NCBI GenBank assembly: GCA_937926145.1
Contig: CALANW010000165.1
Coordinates: 37,233-101,232, forward strand
Length of the DNA: 64,000 nucleotides
Reading direction: 5' to 3'
Source: an uncultured Ruminococcus sp.
GTDB taxonomy: Bacteria > Bacillota > Clostridia > Oscillospirales > Ruminococcaceae
Shown here in pieces: positions 44,671-52,996 of this stretch. The translations under genes were made by a program, and so were the position numbers. Each line of letters begins with the position of its first letter. The first letter of the stretch is position 1. A model generated the notes under the pieces. That model was not told the origin of the DNA and made no database searches. It saw only the letters and a list, made by a program, of their open reading frames with translations.

Positions 44671-45612
44671 ATGGAACTCAATTATATAAATACGACAAAT
44701 ATCAACTCGGGACTGGAAAACGATGCGGAAGGCTTCATCAGAAGCTCCGAAAATATCTATCAGGATCAGCTTTGCATCGCCGCAGAAAAAATATATATGA
44801 ACCGTGAGGAACGTCCTCTCGTTCTGCTTTCGGGTCCGTCAGGCTCGGGCAAGACCACGACCGCACTTCGCCTTGCCGCGCTTCTTGGAAATAAAGGCTT
44901 GCAGGTACACACACTTTCGATGGATAACTATTTTCTCCCCGCAAGCGCAGGTGATTTTCCCGTTGACGAAAACGGCAAGACCGACCTTGAATCGCCGTAC
45001 CGACTGGATATACCGATGTTTTCCGAGCATCTTGAAAAGCTTTCAAAGGGCGAACCCGTTGAAATGCCTATCTTCGACTTCACCACGCAGTCGCGCTCGG
45101 ATTTTATCCCCGTCGCAAGAAAAAGCAACGAAATAATCATCATCGAGGGCATACACGCGCTCAACCCCGAAGTTACGGGCGATTCGGACGATTTCACGAC
45201 CTGTATGTACGTCAGCGTAAGAACAAGAATACGCACAAAGTATGGTCTTACACTTCACCCGAGAAAAATACGCCTTATGCGCAGGCTCAACCGCGACCGC
45301 CTTTTCCGCTGCCGCAGTCTCGAAGATATTTTCGATATGTTTGAGAGCGTCACCAAAGGCGAGGAAAAATACATTATGCCGTACAAAAAGCGCGCGACTA
45401 TCGAGATCGACTCATTTATCCCATACGAAGCGACCGTTTATGCGAAGATGCTCAGAAATGATATTGAAAACAACCGCGAAGCCTTTGCCGCTATCGAGGA
45501 CGGCGATGTAATGCTCAAAGTCCTCACCGAGCTTAAACCGCTTTCGGAAGAGCTTGTACCGTCCGATTCGCTTGTCCGCGAATTTATCGGCGGAAGCAGC
45601 TTAAATTATTAA
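44671..45612 (+). CDS. Uridine kinase-like nucleoside kinase
   Basis: A 313-residue P-loop kinase. The Walker A is LLSGPSGSGKTTTALRLA near residue 55, followed by the kinase segments LSMDNYFLP and PYRLDIPMFSEHLEKL, then IIIEGIHALNP. It is longer than bacterial Udk (about 210) and has an N-terminal stretch of 40 residues and a C-terminal extension, as in a clostridial subgroup. Some relatives carry a TGS/threonyl-tRNA-like N-domain, which is missing here. The substrate is not certain. AAAGG precedes the ATG. Confidence 0.85.
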   Translation: MELNYINTTNINSGLENDAEGFIRSSENIYQDQLCIAAEKIYMNREERPLVLLSGPSGSGKTTTALRLAALLGNKGLQVHTLSMDNYFLPASAGDFPVDENGKTDLESPYRLDIPMFSEHLEKLSKGEPVEMPIFDFTTQSRSDFIPVARKSNEIIIIEGIHALNPEVTGDSDDFTTCMYVSVRTRIRTKYGLTLHPRKIRLMRRLNRDRLFRCRSLEDIFDMFESVTKGEEKYIMPYKKRATIEIDSFIPYEATVYAKMLRNDIENNREAFAAIEDGDVMLKVLTELKPLSEELVPSDSLVREFIGGSSLNY

Positions 45613-45639
45613 CCCGCTCAGCTTGTAAAAAAAGTAGGT

Positions 45640-45770
45640 TACAAAAAAGCACAAATTTCAAAGCAGAGTTTACGTCCACGCTTTTCAAAGGGTGGTGGGT
45701 GTCCAGAGGGCAAAGCCCTTGGTCGCACTCCGCAGAGTGCGAAACTCCCCTACACGAAGGCGCTCTGCAA
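45640..45770. repeat. Foldback-related repeat module
   Basis: It contains GTTTACGTCCACGCTTTT, then GGTGTCCAGAGGGC and a CCGCAGAGTGCGAAAC hairpin. The same order of blocks occurs in the arms of element E4 and, inverted, at 48250-48390. No gene is seen in 45613-45953. Confidence 0.7.
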
Positions 45771-45780
45771 GGGGTGAATT

Positions 45781-45807
45781 AAAAAACAGTCCAGTGGACT
45801 GTTTTTT
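45781..45807 (+). terminator. Terminator after the uridine-kinase-like gene
   Basis: Perfect palindrome with arms AAAAAACAGTCCA and TGGACTGTTTTTT. It is bidirectional in form and lies 170 bp past the stop. Confidence 0.75.
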
Positions 45808-45812
45808 AAGAG

Positions 45813-45843
45813 GGGACGCTCTGCAAGAGAAAGCGTCCCTTTG
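45813..45843 (+). terminator. Second hairpin upstream of rsmI
   Basis: GGGACGCT/AGCGTCCC stem followed by TTTG. The short T-run makes it a weak terminator or a repeat-derived hairpin. Confidence 0.45.
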
Positions 45844-45953
45844 TAAAGCTTTCATTGCAATGGTAATTTTATGATATTTTGTTATTTTGCACAAATGCAG
45901 TAACCTCTTTCGACAGACTGAAAGCTTGAACTATTGATTTAATGGAGTAAAAA

Positions 45954-46793
45954 ATGGCAGGAAAATTATATGTTGTCGGAACGCCGATAGGAAATCTCGG
46001 CGATATGACCTACCGTGCGGTAGAAACGCTCGAAAAGGTCGATTTTATTTGCGCCGAGGACACAAGAGTGACCTTGAAGCTACTGAATTATTTTGAGATA
46101 AAAAACAAGCTCGTCAGCTTTCACGAACATTCGTCAAGACAGATATGCGAGGGCATTGTTTCGCGTATTTTGGACGGTGAGAACTGCGCTGTCGTTTCGG
46201 ACGCAGGTATGCCCTGCATCTCAGACCCCGGAGCAGACCTCATCGCGCTCTGCGTTGAGAATAATATCGAAACCGAAGTTGTCCCCGGCCCTACGGCAAT
46301 GGCATCTGCTGTTGCGCTTTCCAACATCTCATCGGCAAGATTTGCGTTCGAGGGATTTTTGTCCGTGACGAAAAAGCAGCGCTACGAGCATCTCAAATCC
46401 GTTGCACACGACTCTCACACGCTCGTTTTCTACGAAGCGCCGCACAAGCTTCTCGCAACGCTCAAAGATATGCTTGAATACTTCGGCGACAGAAAAATTT
46501 CGCTCTGCCGCGAGCTTACGAAGATACACGAAGAAGTCGTTCGCACGACCCTTTCCGAAGCAATAGAAATGTACGAAGCAATGCCGCCGAAGGGCGAGTT
46601 CGTCCTCGTTGTCGAGGGCTGCAAAGAGGAAGAAAGTACCGCTGCACTCACTCTTGAACAGGCTGCCGAGCAGGCGCAGAAGCTCATCGATTCGGGCGTT
46701 AAGCCGTCCGAGGCCTGCAAGGAAACAGCGGCTCTCACGGGTTTCAAAAAGAGCGACATTTACAGCTTTATCATAAACGGTGGCAAAGAATGA
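45954..46793 (+). CDS. rsmI: 16S rRNA (cytidine(1402)-2'-O)-methyltransferase RsmI
   Basis: Tetrapyrrole-methylase-fold enzyme that makes Cm1402 in the decoding centre. The diagnostic N-terminus is VVGTPIGNLGDMTYRAVETL followed by ICAEDTR, then VSDAGMPCISDPGADL and PGPTAMASAVALS. It has 279 residues, GGAG before the ATG, and a 4-bp overlap with the following esterase gene. Confidence 0.97.
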   Translation: MAGKLYVVGTPIGNLGDMTYRAVETLEKVDFICAEDTRVTLKLLNYFEIKNKLVSFHEHSSRQICEGIVSRILDGENCAVVSDAGMPCISDPGADLIALCVENNIETEVVPGPTAMASAVALSNISSARFAFEGFLSVTKKQRYEHLKSVAHDSHTLVFYEAPHKLLATLKDMLEYFGDRKISLCRELTKIHEEVVRTTLSEAIEMYEAMPPKGEFVLVVEGCKEEESTAALTLEQAAEQAQKLIDSGVKPSEACKETAALTGFKKSDIYSFIINGGKE

Positions 46794-47425
46794 GAACTCA
46801 CATTTTCGGCAGCGGCAGCACTCACATCTACATAGGCATAATGAGCGGCGAAGGAAGCGAAGCCGAGGAGGTTTACACTCTCGCAAAGCAGCTTACGGGC
46901 GCTGATTTTACGCTTATCGCGTTTGAAACCGAAAACTGGAACGATGAACTTTCCCCGTGGTCTGCTCCTGCCGTTTTCGGTGATGAAGCTTTCGGCGGAA
47001 ACGCTTCAAAAACGCTTGAAGTGCTGAAGAATGACGTTATCCCGACAGTTGAAAATGAAATAGGCAGACCCGAAAGGCGTTTTATCGGCGGATATTCCCT
47101 TTCGGGACTTTTTGCGCTCTGGTGCTGTTATGAATGTGACCTTTTTGACGGTGCGGCAAGCTGTTCGGGTTCGCTTTGGTTTCCAAAGCTTTATGAATAT
47201 ATCGAAAGCAGACCCGTTCCGAGTGGAAAGTTCTATTTCAGCCTTGGCGACAAAGAGCCAAAGACAAAAAACAAGGTCATGTCGGCAGTTGGTGACATGA
47301 CCTTGAAGATATACAACAAATTCAGCGAAGTGAACGCCGACTGCAAGTTTGAATCCAACAGCGGAGGTCACTTCAAGGACTGTGCTCTGCGGCTTGCAAA
47401 GGGCGCAGCTTTTCTTGCGGAATGA
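46790..47425 (+). CDS. Putative alpha/beta-hydrolase esterase
   Basis: A 211-residue single-domain hydrolase of the esterase D/Fes-like group. The nucleophile elbow is GGYSLSG with Ser103. FDGAASCSGSLWFP follows, and a probable catalytic His lies in SNSGGHFKDC near the C-terminus. There is no signal peptide, so it is cytosolic. It is translationally coupled to rsmI (ATGA). The substrate is unknown. Confidence 0.82.
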   Translation: MRTHIFGSGSTHIYIGIMSGEGSEAEEVYTLAKQLTGADFTLIAFETENWNDELSPWSAPAVFGDEAFGGNASKTLEVLKNDVIPTVENEIGRPERRFIGGYSLSGLFALWCCYECDLFDGAASCSGSLWFPKLYEYIESRPVPSGKFYFSLGDKEPKTKNKVMSAVGDMTLKIYNKFSEVNADCKFESNSGGHFKDCALRLAKGAAFLAE

Positions 47426-47426
47426 T

Positions 47427-47771
47427 TTAATTGAAAAACTCTGCAAAGAAGCTGAAAATTACATTTATTGCGATGATGAAAAAGACTATTTTTATGACAG
47501 TCGATACGGCTTTGGCATTTTTCGCCGAGTCGCCGCTTGTGTTCTGATCATTCTGATTTGTCGGGTTGTAAGGCTTGTAACCCTCGGGGATATGTACGCC
47601 CTCGCCGCGCTCGGTTCTGTTATAAGTAACTTTATCGTGGGTATGACCGTCGGAATCGCAGTTTATGGCGGCGTTTGTGGAAATGTCATTTTCGCCCCAT
47701 ACGGCAGAGCCGCAGTGCGAACAAAAATCGTCGTCCTTGCTCATTCTATGGCAATTTTTACAGTATGTCAT
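47427..47771 (-). CDS. Zinc-ribbon protein with C-terminal membrane anchor
   Basis: A 114-residue protein. An N-terminal zinc ribbon has CKNC at residues 4-7 and CSHC at 17-20. An Asn/Asp/Ser-rich linker follows, and one transmembrane helix (about 90-112) ends the protein. AAAGGGG precedes the ATG. It is convergent with the esterase gene, with only 1 bp between stops. The role is unknown. Confidence 0.8.
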   Translation of the reverse strand: MTYCKNCHRMSKDDDFCSHCGSAVWGENDISTNAAINCDSDGHTHDKVTYNRTERGEGVHIPEGYKPYNPTNQNDQNTSGDSAKNAKAVSTVIKIVFFIIAINVIFSFFAEFFN

Positions 47772-47807
47772 TTTTATCCCCTTTCTTATATCTGTTGTTT
47801 TACGGAA

Positions 47808-47846
47808 AACGGCTGCAAAATCGGTGCAGCCGTTTTTATTTATTTT
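47808..47846 (+). terminator. Plus-strand terminator beyond the zinc-ribbon gene
   Basis: CGGCTGCA/TGCAGCCG stem followed by TTTTTATTTATTTT on the plus strand. No plus-strand gene ends nearer than 380 bp upstream. Confidence 0.8.
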
Positions 47847-47850
47847 ACTG

Positions 47851-47875
47851 TAGGGGGACGGGTTTCCCGTCCCGT
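47851..47875. repeat. GGGACGGG-CCCGTCCC palindromic module
   Basis: Short palindrome flanked by TAGG. Related copies are at 54495-54517, 54676-54699, 60975-60998 and 61023-61045. Confidence 0.75.
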
Positions 47876-47891
47876 ATTAATGATGCATTTT

Positions 47892-47993
47892 ATACTAAAC
47901 ACCATTTAAAATTTGGAAAAAATCAAGCCGACAATCTTGGATATATGTGATTTCGGCACAGATTTTTTCCTGTATTTTATTGGTGTTTAGTAT
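47892..47993. repeat. Foldback element family 2, copy B (102 bp)
   Basis: Perfect 13-bp terminal inverted repeats ATACTAAACACCA/TGGTGTTTAGTAT. It is nearly identical to 19798-19899. Confidence 0.88.
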
Positions 47994-48152
47994 TATAGTG
48001 GTTGAACATTGACAAATACCCTGCTTTTCGGTTATGGAATCTGCCGCTACGCCCCAATGTCATTTTCCTTTTATGTATCACCGTTGTTCAAACAATGTCG
48101 GCGTGAAATGCTTATCGCTTCCGCTCTGCACATTTTATGCCAAGGATAGTTT

Positions 48153-48390
48153 ACTTTAGGAAAATAGAATTTGGCGCAATTCACATTTTGGGTTTACGAA
48201 ACTGATTTCTCATATTTTGTTTTCCATATTTGTTGTGAATTGCGCCTTTTTAGCTCTTACTGATTACGCTATTGCGGCAATGTCTAATTTGTCAGTTTAT
48301 AGAGTTTCGCTCTCTGCGGAGAGCGACAAGGGACGCTGTCCCCTTGACCCCTGCCACCCTTTAAAAAGCGTGGACGTAAACTTTAGTTTT
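48153..48390. repeat. Half-element related to the E4 arms
   Basis: It carries the same ordered blocks as the right arm of E4: AAGGATAGTTTA-like, the GGCGCAATTCACA hairpin (48173-48246), GATTACGCTATTGC, a CCGCGGAGAGCG-type hairpin, and GTCCCCTTGACCCCTGCCACC. It ends about 20 bp before the aminotransferase stop. The rest of 47994-48152 shows no gene. Confidence 0.75.
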
Positions 48391-48410
48391 TGTTCGTGTT
48401 CTGTTACTTT

Positions 48411-49691
48411 TTATTCAGCGAGGAGCTTTTCTGCGCTTGCGATCTTTACTGCGAGGCAGAAGATATCGATAGCCTGTTCAAGCTCTGCGAGCGGTGGGAA
48501 TGTTGGTGCTATTCTTATATTCTTATCATCGGGGTCTTTCTTATATGGATATGTTGCGCCTGCGCCTGTGAGGACAACGCCTGCTTCCTTACAAAGCTCA
48601 ACAACACGCTTTGCGCAGCCGTTCAATGTATAAACGGAGATGAAGTAGCCGCCGTTCGGCTTATGCCAAGTGAGAACGCCGAGGTCGCCGAGTTCCTTTT
48701 CAAGTGCATTGAGAACAAGTTCAAACTTAGGAGCAATAAGCTTCTTGTGCTGTTCCATTTTAGCCTTGATGCCGTCGAGGTTCTTGAAGTAGCGGACGTG
48801 GCGGAGCTGGTTGATTTTATCATAGCTGATATACTGCATACCGAGGATCTTTTCGATCTGTGCGATATTAGCCTTTGAAGCTACCATTACTGCAACGCCT
48901 GCGCCGGGGAAGCTGATCTTCGATGTTGAAGCAAATTCAAACACCATATCTTCCTTACCCGTCTTCTTACACTCGTCAAAGATATTGAGGAGAGTATCGG
49001 GTGTATCTGTGAGGTGGTGAACGCAGTAAGCGTTATCCCAGAAAATACGGAAATCCTTAGCCTTTGGTGAAAGGTTTGCGAAGCGCTTTACTGTTTCATC
49101 GGAATATGTGATGCCGTCAGGGTTGGAGTACATTGGAACGCACCAAATACCCTTGATGGATTCATCTTCGGAAACGAGCTTCTCTACCATATCCATATCA
49201 GGACCTGTCGGTGTCATAGGAACGGTTATCATTTCGATGCCGAAGTTCTCGCAGATACCGAAATGACGGTCATAACCCGGAGCAGGACAGAGGAATTTTA
49301 CCTTGTCGAGCTTACACCAAGGCTTTTCACTGCCGAGAACGCCATGAGTCATTGCTCTTGCAACTGTATCATACATAAGTGAAAGGCTTGCGTTGCCGCC
49401 GACGATAACCATTTCGGGGTCAACTCCGAGCATTTCGGCGAAGAGCTTCTTAGCTTCGGGGATACCCGTGAGAACGCCGTAGTTGCGAGCGTCCGTGCCG
49501 TCTTCGCACTTCATATCGGACTTGCTGTTGAGTGTATCGAGCATATCCATTGTGATATCGAGCTGATCTGCGCCTGGCTTACCTCTTGCCATATTGAGCT
49601 TAAGACCCTTTGCCTTGTAAGCTTCGTAAGCCTTTTCGCTTTCAGCCTTGAATTCTTCGAGCTGTGCCTTGTTCATTTCTTTAAGCAGCAT
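48411..49691 (-). CDS. PLP-dependent aminotransferase (aspartate aminotransferase-like, class I/II)
   Basis: A 426-residue fold-type I enzyme. [20 protein letters not shown] near the N-terminus fits the PF12897-type aspartate aminotransferase subgroup. [10 protein letters not shown] and [20 protein letters not shown] give the PLP-binding Asp/Tyr and the Schiff-base lysine. It probably transfers amino groups between aspartate or alanine and 2-oxoglutarate; the preferred substrate is not certain. The start is the ATG after AAGGAA. It is single, with its own promoter. Confidence 0.9.
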   Translation of the reverse strand: MLLKEMNKAQLEEFKAESEKAYEAYKAKGLKLNMARGKPGADQLDITMDMLDTLNSKSDMKCEDGTDARNYGVLTGIPEAKKLFAEMLGVDPEMVIVGGNASLSLMYDTVARAMTHGVLGSEKPWCKLDKVKFLCPAPGYDRHFGICENFGIEMITVPMTPTGPDMDMVEKLVSEDESIKGIWCVPMYSNPDGITYSDETVKRFANLSPKAKDFRIFWDNAYCVHHLTDTPDTLLNIFDECKKTGKEDMVFEFASTSKISFPGAGVAVMVASKANIAQIEKILGMQYISYDKINQLRHVRYFKNLDGIKAKMEQHKKLIAPKFELVLNALEKELGDLGVLTWHKPNGGYFISVYTLNGCAKRVVELCKEAGVVLTGAGATYPYKKDPDDKNIRIAPTFPPLAELEQAIDIFCLAVKIASAEKLLAE

Positions 49692-49836
49692 AATGAAATC
49701 TTCCTTCCCATTCAAAAAAGTTTTTCCAAACTTCGTAAAATTACACAAATTACAGCTGTTTTTTTAATAATAATTTACTCCCTTGAAAAACAGTTGTACT
49801 CCCTGCAAATACATTTTTAGATTCGCGCTATATATT

Positions 49837-49865
49837 ATAATATAGCATTTTTGGAATAAATGCAA
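49837..49865 (-). promoter_or_regulatory. Promoter for the aminotransferase gene
   Basis: TTGCAT, 17-bp spacer, TATTAT on the minus strand, leaving a leader of about 140 nt in which I see no known riboregulator. Confidence 0.6.
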
Positions 49866-49934
49866 GTCTTTTCAAAAGCTTTTGCATATTGTTAATATTC
49901 AGTTCACATATTACAGTAAACGTCCCGTTTCAAA

Positions 49935-49987
49935 AACAAAAAGGCAGCTATGGTCTTCATCGCAAAATCAAAAGACCACAACTGCCG
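49935..49987 (-). terminator. Terminator of asnS
   Basis: On the minus strand GGCAG and GGTCTT pair with AAGACC and CTGCC across a short loop, then TTTTTG. It starts a few bases after the asnS stop. Confidence 0.88.
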
Positions 49988-49992
49988 TATTT

Positions 49993-51381
49993 TTAATAGA
50001 TAGAACCAGTCGTTCTCGGGAATGGGATAACGTCACGAATGTTGGAGATACCCGTTGCGTACATTATAAGGCGCTCGAAGCCAAGTCCGAAGCCTGCGTG
50101 TTTTGCACCGCCGTATCTGCGCAGGTCGAGATACCAGTCGTAAGCTTCCGTGTCAAGTCCCAGCTCGTTCATTCGCTCGGTCAGAAGGTCAAGTCTTTCC
50201 TCACGCTGGCTTCCGCCGATAAGCTCGCCCACTCCGGGGACAAGCAGATCGACCGCCGCAACGGTCTTTCCGTCGTCGTTAAGTCGCATATAGAAAGCCT
50301 TTATCTCCTTTGGATAATCGGTGACGAAAACAGGCTTGCCATAAATTTTTTCGGTAAGATAACGCTCGTGCTCGGTCTGGAGGTCGCAGCCCCAGAACAC
50401 GGGATATTCAAACTTTTCGCCGCAGTTTTCGAGCTTTTCGATAGCTTCGGTGTAGCTTACCCTTGCGAAGTCGGAATTTACGACCGCGTTAAGGCGTTCG
50501 AGCAAACCTTTATCATAGAAATCGTTGCAGAATTTGAGTTCGTCCGAACACTCGTCAAGGAGCGCACGGAGAACATATTTGAGCATACTCTCGGCAAGTT
50601 CCATATCGTCTTCAAGGTCGGCGAAAGCTATCTCGGGTTCGATCATCCAGAACTCGGCGGCGTGTCGCTGAGTGTATGACTTTTCTGCACGGAATGTCGG
50701 TCCGAACGTGTAGATCTTGCCGAACGCCATTGCCATACATTCGCCCTCGAGCTGTCCCGAAACGGTCAGCGATGCAGGCTTGCCGAAGAAATCCTGCGTG
50801 TAATCGACCGAGCCGTCCTCGTTTCTCGGAATCTCGTTGAGGTCAAGCGAAGTAACACGGAACATCTCGCCAGCGCCCTCGCAGTCGTTCGCTGTGATGA
50901 GTGGAGTGTGCGCATAGACGAAGCCGTTTTCATGGAAAAATCTGTGGAGCGCCTGCGAAGCGACCGAGCGCACCTTAAAAGCGGCTTGGAACGTGTTCGT
51001 TCTCATTCTAAGATGTGAGATAGTGCGGAGATATTCAAGGCTGTGAGCCTTTTTCTGCAAGGGATAATCGGGGGTAGATGCGCCCTCGACCGTGATGCTC
51101 TCGGCGTTGACTTCGAGCGGCTGTTTTGCGTTCGGAGTAAGAACGACCTTTCCGCCGACGGATATTGCCGCGCCCGTGTTGAGGTGTGAAACGGCTTCAA
51201 AATCGTCCACCTTTTCGCTCTCGGCAACTATTTGCAGCTGCCTGAAACAGCTGCCGTCCGATATCGACAGGAACGCAAGTCCTTTGCTTACGCGGACGGA
51301 CTTCACCCAGCCGCAGACGGTGACAGTTGCACCGTTTTCGGGCGCATTTTCATAAAGCTTTTTTATCTCGGTTCTTTTCAT
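49993..51381 (-). CDS. asnS: Asparagine-tRNA ligase
   Basis: Class IIb synthetase of 462 residues. The N-terminal OB fold ([24 protein letters not shown]) binds the anticodon. The class II core has [21 protein letters not shown] and ends with the motif 3 region [27 protein letters not shown]. The C-terminus FPRTTGSIY is typical of AsnRS rather than AspRS. The start is the ATG with GGAAG upstream; it lies inside the 3' end of the fkbM-type gene (31-bp overlap). Confidence 0.96.
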   Translation of the reverse strand: MKRTEIKKLYENAPENGATVTVCGWVKSVRVSKGLAFLSISDGSCFRQLQIVAESEKVDDFEAVSHLNTGAAISVGGKVVLTPNAKQPLEVNAESITVEGASTPDYPLQKKAHSLEYLRTISHLRMRTNTFQAAFKVRSVASQALHRFFHENGFVYAHTPLITANDCEGAGEMFRVTSLDLNEIPRNEDGSVDYTQDFFGKPASLTVSGQLEGECMAMAFGKIYTFGPTFRAEKSYTQRHAAEFWMIEPEIAFADLEDDMELAESMLKYVLRALLDECSDELKFCNDFYDKGLLERLNAVVNSDFARVSYTEAIEKLENCGEKFEYPVFWGCDLQTEHERYLTEKIYGKPVFVTDYPKEIKAFYMRLNDDGKTVAAVDLLVPGVGELIGGSQREERLDLLTERMNELGLDTEAYDWYLDLRRYGGAKHAGFGLGFERLIMYATGISNIRDVIPFPRTTGSIY

Positions 51382-52453
51382 TTTCAAAACTTCCTTTATT
51401 TATCGCATAAAGATTTGTTTCCCACGCAGGGATATAAAGCTGATGACGGACATACAGCTTCAAATTCGGGTTAAGTTCGAGCAGCTGCAGGGGTATCGCG
51501 AACAAGTCCTCGTTGCGGTGGTAAAGCGCGGAAATGACGTTCGCACCGCCGCTGATATGACGTTTTGCACCCTCTATCGCTTCGCGCTCCGAGCCCTCAA
51601 CGTCCAGTTTTATGAGCGTGACCTGCTCGGCTATTGCATTATCGACCGAGAGCGCAGTCGTTTCTATCTCGCCCTTGGAGGAATTCTGCGACATTCTGCC
51701 CTCATTTTTGGTGAAGCGCAAAATCGTGTCCTCGTTCCAAGCGGCGGCGTTGAAAGTCGTTATATCGTGAAGCTCCTCGGTGTTTTTGCAGAGCTTTCGG
51801 AAATTTTTCGGGTTCGGCTCAAAGGCGTAGATATGCTCGTACTCGCCTTTTGCCGCTTCGGCGAATTCAAGTGCAGTATCGCCGTTGTATGCGCCGAGGT
51901 CAACGTATCTTTCGTTTTTTCCGAGCTTCACAAGCGAAGAATATACCTCGCCTTTGTCCGAGGTGCAGGCGTTCAGATACTCTATTTTGCCGCTTATTTT
52001 GAAATTTATCACGTTTTCATAAGTCCTGCGCGAAGCTTCATCTTCAAGCCTTTCATAAACGGCTTCAAACTTATCCTTGTTCTCGCAGAAGTAATCATAG
52101 TCGAACAAGCCGCCGCCCGCCACGGGAACATCGGGCGCAAGGAGCAGATGCTTTTCGGCGATGCTGTTCACGCGCTTGTAAAGACTTTCGTAGCCTGCGG
52201 CGAATGCAAGAACGATAACAAAATCGTCCACAAGCTGTTCTATCTGCGAAAGCTTATGCACAAGATGTCCCTCAAAGCTGTGTCCTCGGACAAATTCGTC
52301 GCTTGCGAAAAAGCCTGCTGTCGGAATATTGTATTTTTCAAAGACGGAGAGTATCTTCAGCGCACCGTCGCCCATTCCGTATATAAAAATCGGCAGGTCG
52401 GTCTTTTGCAAAAACTTCCAGCAGCTTTGCGTTTCTTTTATTTCAAGTGCCAT
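51350..52453 (-). CDS. FkbM-family methyltransferase
   Basis: A 367-residue protein. An N-terminal part with a Rossmann-like start ([32 protein letters not shown]) precedes an FkbM-type SAM methyltransferase domain ([15 protein letters not shown], then [12 protein letters not shown], then [17 protein letters not shown]). Such proteins methylate sugars or small molecules, often in cell-envelope glycan synthesis; the target here is unknown. The ATG after GGGTGA is preferred over a GTG 9 bp upstream. Its 3' end overlaps asnS, an unusual partner. Confidence 0.87.
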   Translation of the reverse strand: MALEIKETQSCWKFLQKTDLPIFIYGMGDGALKILSVFEKYNIPTAGFFASDEFVRGHSFEGHLVHKLSQIEQLVDDFVIVLAFAAGYESLYKRVNSIAEKHLLLAPDVPVAGGGLFDYDYFCENKDKFEAVYERLEDEASRRTYENVINFKISGKIEYLNACTSDKGEVYSSLVKLGKNERYVDLGAYNGDTALEFAEAAKGEYEHIYAFEPNPKNFRKLCKNTEELHDITTFNAAAWNEDTILRFTKNEGRMSQNSSKGEIETTALSVDNAIAEQVTLIKLDVEGSEREAIEGAKRHISGGANVISALYHRNEDLFAIPLQLLELNPNLKLYVRHQLYIPAWETNLYAINKGSFENEKNRDKKAL

Positions 52454-52458
52454 TTTCG

Positions 52459-52878
52459 TCACCCGTCAAATTCGTCATCATCGTTATGGTCACAGTGGCA
52501 GTCGTGGTCAGCGATGTCTGCGCCGATCATATCCCTGCCGCGCACTCTGTAGCGGTCGCGTTGGATATCAACGTTTTCTTCGAGCAGTTCCATAAACTTT
52601 CTCGGAGCTTTTATCGATTTTACGACCTTAACGGGAGTGTCAACATCGCGGCAGTTTATCGTGACCGTTCCGCAGTCGAAAAGGCGCTCGCCGAATGACA
52701 AATTCAAGCTCTTATCGGAAACTCGGTAAAGTTCGATCTCGTCCTCGTGGATAGAGAAGAATCCCGTCTGCGTGATGAACTTCTTTTCGGTGAGGATATA
52801 GCGTGTGAACGAAAGCGGCAGACCGAGGAACGTTCTTTTTTTGTCTGTCCATATATAGTCAAAATCTATTCTTGCCAT
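52459..52878 (-). CDS. PH-like domain protein with Cys/His/Asp-rich tail
   Basis: A 139-residue protein. LSFTRYILTEKKFITQTGFFSIHEDEIELYRVSDKSLNLSF followed by DCGTVTINCRDVDTPVKVVKSIKAP is the pattern of bacterial PH-like (bPH_2) domains. The C-terminal 16 residues, DHDCHCDHNDDDEFDG, look able to bind a metal. There is no membrane segment. It is first gene of an operon with the FkbM-type gene and asnS. The function is unknown. Confidence 0.8.
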   Translation of the reverse strand: MARIDFDYIWTDKKRTFLGLPLSFTRYILTEKKFITQTGFFSIHEDEIELYRVSDKSLNLSFGERLFDCGTVTINCRDVDTPVKVVKSIKAPRKFMELLEENVDIQRDRYRVRGRDMIGADIADHDCHCDHNDDDEFDG

Positions 52879-52920
52879 AAAATGACCTCCATAAGAATTT
52901 TTCGCATAAAATTCACCTTA

Positions 52921-52949
52921 ATTATAATACAATTAAAAAGATATGTCAA
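52921..52949 (-). promoter_or_regulatory. Promoter for the PH-like/fkbM/asnS operon
   Basis: TTGACA, 17-bp spacer, TATAAT on the minus strand, close to consensus. A weaker plus-strand candidate for the hydrolase gene (TTCGCA at 52901, TATAAT at 52923) overlaps it, so the two directions may compete. Confidence 0.88.
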
Positions 52950-52996
52950 CGAAATTCCGAGGAAACCAACTTTTCACGAAATCGAGGTCATTTTTT

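Noticed and set aside
45640..45843. Possible tRNA or tmRNA fragment in the hairpin-rich gap
   Set aside because: No cloverleaf, T-loop or CCA end; the hairpins match repeat modules.
49692..49836. Possible T-box or riboswitch in the aminotransferase leader
   Set aside because: No T-box sequence, specifier stem or antiterminator pattern was seen.
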